Assembly (NCBI GenBank): GCA_037176905.1
Contig: JBBBWG010027290.1
Span: 1 to 33,370 of the forward strand
Direction of reading: 5' to 3'
Length of the DNA: 33,370 nucleotides
Origin: Azolla pinnata
Taxonomy: Eukaryota; Streptophyta; Polypodiopsida; Salviniales; Salviniaceae
A program made the position numbers and the translations under genes. Positions 1 to 9,152 of the stretch are shown here, one piece after another; the stretch's first letter is position 1, and each line of letters begins with the position of its first letter. The notes beneath the pieces were generated by a model that did not search any database, was not told the DNA's origin, and saw nothing but the letters and a program-made list of their open reading frames with translations.

Positions 1-1360
1 AGTTGAGTTGACTTTGCTCTGCTTGACTTTATTTGACCTGGCTTTAGTCTTAAATTTTTCTCTTTGAGTTGACTTGCCTTTGCCTCATTGAAATTTTTCG
101 AAGGAGATCCAATCTTTGCCACATCGATTGCTTCCTCTTCTTCACTCGACTCGACTGTGACTTGGCTCTAAATCGAGTAAACAAATCGGCTTTGAGGAGT
201 CAGCTGAGCCGCGTAAAATTTCTTATTGTCGATCGCCAGATGATCGATCATGCGAAGTAATCGGCACTAATTATCTAAGAGGGGAGAGTTGTTAATCGGG
301 CAGAAGGTTCTGCAAAACATAATGTTCTCGAAATTTCAAAGGTCATAAAAACAAATCTCGACTTCTTTCCTTTTCTGCTTGCCAGATTTCCTCTGTTCGA
401 CTCGAGTCACACTTTGGTGATCCGAGACTTATCCGAAGAATGGCTTGCAATGGTCGCAAAACCAAACAGATCGAGAGCTTCTTGAAGATCTCTTTGGCTT
501 GTAAGGAAGCCATTCATTGATGCCTTCATTTTTTTTTCCCCCTCTTCTGCCTGCCCTCATCGAATGCGATGGTTACGCGACATTCAAAAGCAAAGCCACT
601 GTACGTTTCGGATCGATCGCGATTAATGTTAATCGCGAGCATATCGACACGCTTAATTAAGGATACGATTAAAGAAAGGCGCAATCTATGCTCTCACGGT
701 CTCTCTTAATCGCTCGCTCATAAAAGCGCATGACCGCGCAAGCAAGCAACGCGTGACGATGATCTCGATCCCTTCTCCTTTCTGCTTCTTCTTTCGTTCT
801 TCTTCGTTAAGCTTGTTTTGCTGTTGAATTTTTTTTAATTTTGTAGGAGCGCAAAAGCGAGGCTTTCTGATTGAGATGATGATGCTCTCTGGCGATCAGA
901 GAGAGCACGGAATTAATACGCTTCCGAATGTTTTCTCTTTTCTTTTGTTGAAGTCCTGTCGTTAGTAGTTGATCGCATTGCGACACATCCCTTTCATACC
1001 TCAGGGACTGTTTTGTTTCGAAGTTTTTTTTTTTTTTAACACACAAGTTGGGGAGCAAGCACAGGATCCGGAATCATTATCTAAGATGGAGCGCGAGATT
1101 TTACTCGCACAGACGCGGAGACAACACACGATAGAAGGATGGGTTAGGAAGTAGGTGAAGTGCGAAAGCGAAGCGTTTAAAAAAACAAGAAGAAAAAGAA
1201 AGCAAGAGGTTTGTTCGATCTGGACGTAAAAGAGGCGATGCAAGGTGTGTGTGTGTTAGATCGCACGACTGATTGCGGGCTCCCGAAAGATTCCCCACCC
1301 TTCCCCCAACGATCAGACGAGGATCGATCGAGGATCTGTTAACAGAGCAGTGTGGAGGCT
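1..1360. other. Intergenic, no gene supported
   Basis: Short open frames only. Notable items are an opening TTGACTT-rich patch (1-75), a GATCGATCG-rich stretch (611-640) with a near-perfect inverted repeat at 617-638, and a T14 run near 1024. Nothing resembles a known protein. Confidence 0.5.
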
Positions 1361-1505
1361 GATGATGATGATGATGATGATGATCAGTACAATTTGCTTG
1401 TGGTTATTGTTGTTGTTGTTGTTGTTGTTGTTGATGATGATGATCAGTACAATTTGCTTGTGATTGTTGTTGTTGTTGTTGTTATTGATGATGATGATGA
1501 TAATC
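1361..1505 (+). repeat. Compound GAT/GTT microsatellite, tandemly duplicated
   Basis: (GAT)n, then GATCAGTACAATTTGCTTGTG, then (GTT)n, occurs twice in succession (about 1361-1433 and 1434-1486), closed by another (GAT)n. The unique 20-base linker between the two trinucleotide runs is identical in both copies except at its 3' edge. Confidence 0.88.
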
Positions 1506-1904
1506 GTCACGATTAATACAGCCAATGTCCTATAGACCAGCTCAAGAAGCCGCTGGCGTTGAGTTGGAATGGCTGATAATACGAGGAAAGAGAGCCCGTC
1601 AGCTCATGCATTTATGCCGCTCGGTGGTCATGCGAGAGCCCGAAAATTAAAAACTAACGACATGCTAATTACCCAACTCTCGTAACATAGCATTTATTTA
1701 TTTGCCCACTGCCTCTACGTACGTTTCGACAGCGATGTTAGCTGTGTGAGAAATAAGATAGTATAATGATTAGTGATAATGTTTCTTCGATACTCTCGAA
1801 ATGCTAATGCGATACAAGCCTCGCAACGATTCGAGACAGACTGGTAGAGTTTGTATTTTGTTCAGATCTTTTACATATAAAAAGGCCATGGGATTCCTCA
1901 AAAT

Positions 1905-1927
1905 CCTAAACCCTAAACCCTAAACCT
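1905..1927 (+). repeat. Interstitial telomere-like (CCCTAAA) patch
   Basis: About three tandem CCCTAAA heptamers, the plant telomere unit. Short AAACCCTAA 'telo-box' patches are common in plant promoters and are not chromosome ends; a second patch lies at 10328-10343. Confidence 0.75.
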
Positions 1928-1966
1928 CAAAAACCTTGTCCTTAAAAGTGGGACAAAACTGATGGA

Positions 1967-2045
1967 TGGATCAAGAGTATTACCACTGTAACTTTTTCTT
2001 CTTTTCTGGATACAAAAGGTCATGGGTTCGAATCTCGAACAGACT
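1967..2045 (+). mobile_element. tRNA-like Pol III promoter fragment, possible SINE head
   Basis: GGTCATGGGTTCGAATCTCG at about 2018-2037 has a near-perfect B box (GGTTCGAATCT) inside a T-arm-like context. TGGATCAAGAGTA at 1967-1979 matches an A box at 8 of 13 positions. The A-to-B spacing (about 58) is longer than in a normal tRNA, and no anticodon arm can be folded with confidence. This may be a decayed SINE or tRNA relic; I see no clear 3' tail or target-site duplication. Confidence 0.35.
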
Positions 2046-2659
2046 AGTTGTTTCGCGCTTGTTTTGACAGCACTCCGAAGCATTTGTTATAGACAAGTAC
2101 TCCGAAACATCGTATAACAAAAGGAAAACCTCGTCTGATTGGACGAAATAACCTCGCCAAGAGAACTGCGCATAAACGATATAAATGGTACAGTTTCTCG
2201 TTGATTATAAATCTTGATGCTTTCTTCTGGAGTGCCTCTGAGTCTCAAGGCAGCTGCAAGGCTCTCCCCAAAGAGACATATTAACTGAAAGTTTTCTCGG
2301 GGCTGATATGCCCAACGAGACAGAGCGTACAACAATGTTTTGTGTATCCACTCATCCAGCAACGATTACACCGACGATTACAAGCGCGAGCATCTAATAT
2401 TCATCAAGTACATGAGAATTACGTCGGTACTATCTGGCGTTTTTTTTTTCCGAGTTTCCTAAGGGCTCCTAAGGCCACAATGCATCTGGCTCCGAGGAAG
2501 AATCGTGTTCGAATATAACGCAGAAGCAACGTATGTTGAAGGAGCCGACTGGGAACTGGCGAGAGATCCGGTAGAAGCAATCTGCGCCAGCAAAAAACGA
2601 CTCGATCTGCTCAGAACCGCTTCAATCTCCAATCTCTTTGTCTTTCCCCGTTCGTATAA

Positions 2660-2835
2660 TATATACTGTATATTTGTGCTAGTCGATCTCTCTCTCTCTC
2701 TCTATTCATGTAATGTACAAAATATGTTTCTGCCAATTAGTATATATCTCCATTCAGGTAGTATACAGATTGAGTATATATTTGTGCTGATCAACATGCT
2801 GTCTCTTTGTCTGTCTCTCTCCATTCGTGTAATAC
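2660..2835 (+). repeat. Two diverged copies of a TATA/CT-rich segment
   Basis: GTATATTTGTGCT followed by a CT-rich run and ATTC(A/G)TGTAAT occurs at about 2669-2715 and again at 2775-2833 (about 108 bp apart). Both include TATA-like and TCTCTC pyrimidine-patch sequences found in plant core promoters, but both sit about 1 kb from the SPEAR ATG, so a promoter role is a guess. Confidence 0.5.
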
Positions 2836-3130
2836 GTAGAAGCAAATCTGTGCCCCGATCGATCCCTTTTTCCCTCTCCATTTCCCGAGTATGGAATTCG
2901 TGAACCGAAGTCAGAAATCGATCATCAGACGCGATCGTTAAGCAGCTTACCCCAGTGCCGAGTCCTGGTGTATTTTTCCTCTTTCCCTTTTGTTTTTACT
3001 GCCGAAACCGGAGTTCAAATCTTATTACCACAATACCTCTGGACTTGTGAACTATTATTATTTGCACTTCTGAACCTTCGTATCTCTCGGGATACATACC
3101 TCCAGTATGGAGTGCAAGGAAGGGTAGCCG

Positions 3131-3345
3131 GAGCATCCGATCCAACGGCTGTCGGCGGAGCATCCGATCCAACGGCTGTCGGAGCATCCGATCCAACGGC
3201 TGCCGGAGCTCCGATCCAACGGCTGCCGGAGGTCCGATCCAACGGCTGCCGGAGCATCCGATCCAACGGCTGCCGGAGGTCCGATCCAACGGCTGCCGGA
3301 GCATCCGATCCAACGGCTGCCGGAGCATCCGATCCAACGGCTGTC
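3131..3345 (+). repeat. Minisatellite carrying nine perfect MSA-like (YCYAACGGYY) motifs
   Basis: The unit is about 23-27 bp, of the form GGAGCATCCGATCCAACGG plus CTGCC or CTGTC; some units have a shorter linker (GGTCCGATCC or GCTCCGATCC). TCCAACGGCT occurs at 3141, 3168, 3192, 3215, 3238, 3262, 3285, 3309 and 3333, always on the plus strand. Decayed units with GATCCGACGG continue to about 3530. TCCAACGGCT satisfies the YCYAACGGYY core of the mitosis-specific activator element bound by three-repeat MYB (MYB3R) factors. The array ends about 350 bp before the SPEAR gene ATG. Open frames across it on both strands encode only the repeat and are not genes. Confidence 0.9.
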
Positions 3346-3535
3346 GGGGCTCCTGTGGCGCCGATCCGACGACGGCCGGGGGGAGCTTCGCCTCGCGCCG
3401 ATCCGACGGCAGCGGGAGGTCCGGCCGCGATCGATCCGACGGCGGTCGGAGGTTCGGGCTGGTGCTCTGGGCCCGGGGAATCGGACGGCGGCGGGAGCTC
3501 CGGGGGGGGGGGGGGGATCGATCCGACGGTGTTCT
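3346..3535 (+). repeat. Decayed, GC-rich continuation of the minisatellite
   Basis: GATCCGACGG-type units recur near 3362, 3399, 3432 and 3520, interspersed with GC-rich spacers and a G12-type run near 3505. The A-to-C change in the AACGG core would abolish the MSA match, so these units are probably older, mutated copies. Confidence 0.6.
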
Positions 3536-3648
3536 TTCTTTCTTCCTTTTCTTCTTCCTGTGTCGTCTGTGTCATCGTCATCGAATCCTGAGAGACCTGC
3601 TTCGCCATCGCCATAGCCAGCAGAGCTCCGAGCTTTGAGAAACCGGAG

Positions 3649-3690
3649 CAAGAAGCAGAAGCAGAAGCAGAAGCAGAAGCAGAAGCAGCG
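3649..3690 (+). repeat. AGAAGC hexanucleotide microsatellite in the SPEAR gene leader
   Basis: About seven tandem AGAAGC units lie directly before the start ATG at 3693, downstream of the in-frame TGA at 3636. The same hexamer recurs near 25215-25262, 26366-26470 and 29379-29437. Confidence 0.85.
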
Positions 3691-3692
3691 CC

Positions 3693-4073
3693 ATGCTCGA
3701 TCACGACCCTCCGGATCCCCCTCCTCCTCCTCCTCCTCCTCCGCTTCCTCTCCCTCTCCCTCTCCCTCCTCTCCTTCCTCTCCCTCTCCCTCTTCCTCCT
3801 CATCGCCATCGCCATCGCCATCATCTTCCTTCCTTTTCTTCTTCTCCTCCTCCTCCTCCTCCTCCTTCCTCCTCGTCCTCGTCCTCGTCCTCGTCCTCTT
3901 CTCGCCATCGCCCGCCTCGCGCGCACAAGCCGAAGAACAACGCGCCGCGCAAGCAGCCCCAGCGAGGCCTCGGCGTTGCGCAGCTCGAGAAGCTCCGTCT
4001 TCAAGAACAGCAGCAGCAGCAGCAGCAGAACCTCTTCTCTTTTCCTGCGCATCACCATAGCCATGTTCTACAG

Positions 4074-4117
<44 letters not shown>

Positions 4118-7100
4118 GATCCACCATAGCCAGAGCCTCCTCCGTCTTCAACCCTCTCCTCCTCCTCCCTCGGCCTCTTTCTCTTTCAACCTTATCGATG
4201 ACATGACGACGACGCTGAAGTCCCCTCCTCCCTCCTTCTCCTCTCTTCTCAACCCCGACGCTTCTTTCCCAAGCTTCCATGGCGGAGCAGCTCCAGACTC
4301 CTTGAACCTGCAGCAGCAGCAGAACCAGTTCCTTCCTGTTGCAGGTATGTCTATGGCGAGCTCGGGGCATCAACAGCAGCAGAATCAGAAAAGCTTCGCC
4401 TTGCCCTCGCCTCTCTCTCAGCAGCAAAATCAGCCGGTGGTAGTGGCAAGCGATGGCGAGCAGAAATTCCCCAGGCTCAACTTGCCGCCGTCCTTGCTCC
4501 CTCATCCTCAGCGAGAACAGGTGCGGATCAGCAGCGATGGCAGATCAACGGAGCAGCAGCGAAGCTTCAATGTCCCGCCATTGTTCCTCTCCCATCATCG
4601 TCACCGTCATCAGGAACAGATTCAAACGCATGCAATGAGCAGCGATAGAGATGGAGACGAAGCTGGAGATGGAGATGGCGATGGCGATGGAGATGGAGAT
4701 GGAGACGGCCAGAGCTCTCAGAATCTCGTAGATCCTCATCTTCAAGCTCCGTCTGATGTGACACTAGCTGCAGCTCCTCCCCCAGCCATAGCCGTCCCTG
4801 CAAACTCTGAAGCAGAAGCGGGCTACGTCTGGAGAGATCATCAGCATTCCGAAGAAGATCTTCTGCTACTTCGAGATTGCAAAGATAGTCATCTCTCTGT
4901 TGATCTGCTCGCATCAGCAATCTCCATGGCCGAGAGAGAACACGAAGATGCAGAGCTCCCAAACGGCCATGGAACCTCTCCTGTTCATCATCCTCATCAC
5001 CATCACCGCCTTGGTCCGCATGACCTGATTTCTGTATACGAATCAAGCTATTGCCCCGAAACCTCTGCAGGAAAGCTTCACTATAAAGAAGCCATTAACT
5101 CAGAGCTAACAGATCTGTCCCTGCGGCAATATCCACTGGAACAAGAGCTTCCATCGCCAAGAGATCTTCTTGGATTAACCATGGTACGTTATATGTCTGA
5201 TTTGCCCTTTCTTTATTCGCAGGTTCCATCTCAGAATTCGGTTCCATGGCAGTTTTGCGTCTCTCTCAGGCTTTGTCTCTGATCTCTGATCTCTCTCCCT
5301 CTCTGTGTTTTCTGCTTCAAGATTTCATGGTCATACTGTCCTCATCATTTCTACACTCACACACTCTCTATCTTTCCCAGGTTTCTGCTCGAAGCTTCCA
5401 TGGATACACTGTATCTTTGGCTATTCCTAACTATTTCTGATGTCTCACTCTTTCACAGCTTAACCTTCCATGGCTATAGCTTCTTCGATTATTTCTCTTC
5501 TTGTTCTGCTCCCTATGTTGTGCGACTATGAAACCTTTACTTCCATGGCTGTGGTCTAGTGATTTTCTTTCTCTCCGAATCTTCCAAGTTCATGCCACTC
5601 ATTCTCTGCAATCTCCTCCGCTGTTTGAAGCTCTCATGGCCATAGTCTACGTATGATATTCTGTACAATTTCCTTTGCAGGTGAAGCTTCTGTTTCACGC
5701 AAGATCTTAATTTTCTGTGTGCAGCGTCCACGGCTGTGCTATGCTGCCTTTATGACGCCTTCTCCTGTGGATCTTGCATCATTATGCGCAAATTTCTTCT
5801 CTTTCTTGATGAATCTTCAATCCCTAGGTTATGGTGTTTGCGAAATTTCGTTACCTTTTATGTTCAAAGCTTCTATGTTTATCCATGCTGTCATTTTGCA
5901 AATTCTCTAGTTTTCTGTGTATGCGTTTTTATATGAGACGTTTTCTGTAATTTCTCTTACTTTCTTAGTTGAAGCTTTAAGGTTTTATCAAATGCCATAT
6001 CTGTTGTTATAAATTATTGCAGGTAAGCATTGTTCCTGGTACGGTCGACATGAGGGAGCTCTCTTCTTTCCAAAATATTTCATTATGCCCAACATGGTCC
6101 TCTGTAGGCCAGGTATTGCCTTGGATTTAAGATACCATTTCTGTATCAGACTCTATCAAGAAAAATCTCAATTTTGGCAATTTATCAGTAAGCTTGATTT
6201 CTTGTCATAGATGTATCAATCATAAAATTTAACAATCAGTCAATTCGATTTCTTGCATCCGTATAACAATATAATTCATTGAGACGCATTTGATCATAAT
6301 TCATTTGATCAGTCAATTTCAAACTATCAGTTTGTGTTCCCTATTTAAGTCAGTTGATCAATCTGTGCGTATTCAATAAGCTTAATTTCTTGTCGTAGAT
6401 GTATCAATCGTATTGTGTCTTAGATTCACAAAATTTAATAATCAATCAATTCGATTTCTTGCATCCATTTAACAACGTAATTCATTTGATCAGTCAATTT
6501 CATACTATCAGCTCATGTTCCCTATTTAAGTCAGTTGATCAATCTGTGTATATTGGAAATTAATCAGTAAGCTTAATTTCTTGTCATAGATGTATCAATT
6601 GTGTTGTGTCTTAGATTCACAAAATTTAATAATCAATCAATTCGATTTCTTGCATCCGTTTAACATAATTGATTGAGATGCATTTGATCATAATTTATTT
6701 GATCAGTCAATTCCAAACTATCTCAAACTGCATTTTGTTATATATGTATATATAAGACACAGGGGGTAATGTGTGCACATGGATTTACATCAGTATCAAG
6801 TATTCCCATACATTAAATGTATATACATTTATATCCATTTATAAGCATGTAGACCTATTTTGTATACAGGCTGTGGATTCACATAAATCGATGAATCAAT
6901 CAACTTAATCTCTTAGGATCCATTGATATAAACCTCCTAATGCACCCTTCAACTTCAAATGGCTTGGAAAGAAATTTTTTTATATTTTTATATGCATATC
7001 TGTAAGTTGAGGTTTTGCACAATCATTTGATCAATCCTGTAGCCTCCATAAATTGCATTCTGTTACATGAACTGCAGTGCATGCACATGAACTTTACATC

Positions 7101-9152
7101 ATTGTGAAGAATTCATATCATAAGTGTGCCAAAAATTTATATCCGTTTATAAGCACATAGATCTATTGCATATATAACCTATGGATTCACATAATTATAT
7201 TTTCAAGGAGTTTAACCGAAAACGTCAGTGGGCATCGATTCACAATCACAATCATGTTGAGCCTTTCAAAGGTGTTGACTTGAATACTTCAGCAGACGAG
7301 AATCCAAACGATGATAGATCAGTATCTATTGAACAGGACACCAGTCTTTCCATTCCTTCAGCAAGGTATATGATTTTTTTGGTTATTCTTTTCCTATCCT
7401 TATGAAATGTCTGTCTTCAGCCTTTGGTTGTTGAATTTGAAGCTCTGTTTTAAAGAGAAACTATCATTCTGCTTAGTACAAAAACTTTTCCTGAGAACTT
7501 TATGTTCTCCAGCTATAGTTTCCTCTTGCCCGACTTCTTTTGTAATACTTACCCTTGGAATGTGAAAACTGGAATCAGAAGGTCATAGGAGAAAACTATA
7601 AAAAATATGGATTGACACACCTCATCATTGATGGGACAAAGGTCAGTTAGCATCTATCAGATAACATAGCAGTATTTCCCTAATCTCCATGGGATTTATA
7701 TGTTTTGTTGCCTCCCAGTTCTTCTAACAAGTTAGAGGAGTTCATCTTCTTTTTCTTTCTTTTAATGGCATTCCATTTTCTTAGTGAATTCTACTCCTTG
7801 TGTTCTGAAAGATGAGTTTGTAATGCCAATGAGAAATGTGTCAGGCTGTTCGTCTGGATGAATGTTTTGTCCTTTTTTCAATGCTGTCGATTTTCTTAGC
7901 CATCAGACTGTTTGTAACCCTAGAGTTGTGAAAGGTTATGAAATGTCTTGAAGTTTGCGTGCTCTTCATTAACCACATTCTGTACAATGTCAGTGTTTTG
8001 CTTTCAAAGTAGCCTAACATTCCCCTTACTCTTCATTTATTACCATTACCAGAAAAAAGAAACCCAGAATACCATATGTGCATACCAGAAGTTTGTGTCT
8101 AGTAAATCAATTCTGTTAGCAAGTTTTGAACATGGTTACCTCCCTGATTGATATGACACCCCCATAAATATGTATGTATTCCCTCAAATGTTTAAAGGTA
8201 GGAAAATGGCTTGTTATGTTGCAACATCTACATGTTGTAACTGGATTATCTTCTCATGCCCATGATTATTAGCATGCAAGCTGAATATAACTCCAGGGTG
8301 CGTTCTACTAACAGCGGTTGCAGTGAGTGTGGCTCGTTTGTCCAAGAAAAGTGCAGGGATTCTCCTTCGGCTCATCCTTGTGAAACATCGGAGGCCTTGA
8401 TAGACGGAAATGATTTCCTTAGTCTTCGGAAATCCTGCTTTGAATATGAGGCTAGGGATGCCAGAGCTCGAGCTGAATTTTTAACTCTTGGGCCAGTTTG
8501 TTCGATTCCGGAATTGGTTAGTACTGCTCATTTGCAAACCGCCAGTCGTAATGCCAGCGCTTCTATCAAGAGGATGGCAAGTGATTTTCAAACAGCATCT
8601 TGCAATCAGGTATATATTTGATTAACTTGGAATCGTCGCTATGCAAGAAGTTTTCTTGATATACATTCATAAGCTTCTATGTATGCATGCTTGTTTGGAT
8701 ACATGTGTGTATGTGTGTATGCATTGTTGAGTATACACAAATGTATGGCTGGATGAATGATGCATTGTTATGTATTTTGAATTTTTATGCATGTATATCT
8801 GGATGAATGGATAGATAGTTGCATGGTTGTATGCAGGGTTTCACCTCAGATTGTGGTTTTCCATCACTAATTCAGTGCACTGCAAAAGGAATGGTATCTC
8901 ATATATTGAGAGAATCATATGATTTGGTCAATGAATATGCTTTGTTTCATATTTGCTTCTTTATTTGTCGAATTGCAGGCAAATGACGTCAAGAAACTAT
9001 TTTGCACCGTAGGAAATGATATTAATGGGTTGATAAAAAATTCTCAGATGAATGAAGATAGGCTACATCGGACGGCAGATGGCCAGTGGATCCATCTTTC
9101 AGGAAGCAACTTAGAAGAATCAATGGACCTAGAGTTGAGGTTATCTATTTGA
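3693..9152 (+). CDS. SPEAR/TIE/SPOROCYTELESS-like EAR-motif transcriptional repressor, six exons
   Basis: Exons read as 3693-5183, 6023-6112, 7208-7365, 8297-8609, 8837-8893 and 8979-9152. All junctions are GT-AG, phases agree, and the product is about 760 aa. The start is the first ATG after an in-frame TGA at 3636-3638. Residues 1-75 are Pro, His and Ser tracts. Residues 79-105 hold a SPEAR motif (core RGLGVAQLEKLRLQE) followed at once by poly-Gln; His/Gln-rich stretches follow. The C-terminus ends in MDLELRLSI, an LxLxL EAR motif. Known relatives (Arabidopsis SPL/NZZ, TIE and SPEAR proteins) have no DNA-binding domain; they bind TCP factors through the SPEAR region and recruit TOPLESS through EAR. 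This protein is far longer than SPL/NZZ (314 aa), mostly through low-complexity sequence. The middle exons (residues 498-703) match no domain I know. The exon 3 acceptor could instead be at 7228 (exon from 7229), which keeps frame and drops seven residues. I see no catalytic domain. Confidence 0.85.
3927..4007 (+). other. SPEAR motif coding segment
   Basis: Encodes residues 79-105, a basic stretch followed by KQPQRGLGVAQLEKLRLQE. The basic-then-RGLGVAQLEK(L/I)RL pattern is the signature that names the SPEAR family. It lies between a Pro/Ser/His-rich leader and a CAG-type poly-Gln run, so it is the only non-repetitive part of the N-terminal third. This motif is the main basis for the gene call. 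Confidence 0.88.
5184..6022 (+). repeat. SPEAR gene intron 1, built of degenerate tandem repeats around CCATGG
   Basis: The donor is GTACGT and the acceptor is TTATTGCAG. A (T)TCCATGGC-type core followed by TGTG/TATA recurs near 5244, 5326, 5398, 5468, 5541, 5634 and 5728, with weaker forms near 5823 and 5870. Spacing is about 70-95 bp. Pyrimidine-rich TTTCTGCTTC-like sequence usually precedes the core. The copies are heavily diverged, so the array is old. Confidence 0.6.
6183..6745 (+). repeat. Satellite-like tandem triplication (about 189 bp) in SPEAR gene intron 2
   Basis: The segment beginning AGCTT(G/A)ATTTCTTGTC recurs at 6191, 6379 and 6570 (spacings 188 and 191). Each copy continues through AATTCGATTTCTTGCATCC and TTTGATCAGTCAATT. 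Copies 2 and 3 share a short insertion (TGTGTCTTAGATTCA) absent from copy 1, which suggests they arose from each other after the first duplication. Confidence 0.85.
6827..7200 (+). repeat. Diverged duplication about 309 bp apart, abutting SPEAR gene exon 3
   Basis: TTTATATCC(A/G)TTTATAAGCA followed by CATAGA/GTAGAC and TATGGATTCACATAA-like sequence occurs at about 6827-6893 and again at 7136-7195. The second copy ends only a few bases before the exon 3 acceptor (AG at 7206-7207), so the 3' end of this intron is repeat-derived. Confidence 0.6.
7366..8296 (+). other. SPEAR gene intron 3, no feature seen
   Basis: AT-rich sequence between the exon 3 donor (AG|GTATAT) and the exon 4 acceptor (CTCCAG|G). 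The nearer AG at 8279-8280 would break the frame; the AG at 8295-8296 restores it exactly (phase 2 into phase 2). I see no repeat array or conserved coding segment in it. Confidence 0.5.
9123..9149 (+). other. C-terminal EAR repression motif (LxLxL)
   Basis: The last nine codons encode MDLELRLSI immediately before TGA. LELRL fits the LxLxL EAR consensus, which docks on the CTLH groove of TOPLESS/TPR corepressors. A C-terminal EAR together with an N-terminal SPEAR motif is the diagnostic layout of the SPL/TIE/SPEAR group. Confidence 0.82.

Noticed and set aside
1905..1927. A chromosome end
   Set aside because: Only about three telomere units, with unique sequence and genes on both sides; a telo-box-like patch fits better.
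2968..3591. 207-codon plus-strand frame encoding an ASDPTA(A/V)G repeat
   Set aside because: It reads the DNA minisatellite. Unit lengths of 23, 24 and 27 bp are not a constant codon multiple, and no family is recognisable.
3015..4064. 349-codon minus-strand open frame across the minisatellite and SPEAR exon 1
   Set aside because: It consists of Arg-, Glu- and repeat-derived tracts complementary to the Pro/Ser coding strand and the minisatellite; no domain, and antisense to a well-supported exon.
8256..8296. Exon 4 of the SPEAR gene starting after the AG at 8280
   Set aside because: The exon 3 phase would give an immediate TGA; the AG at 8296 gives an open frame.
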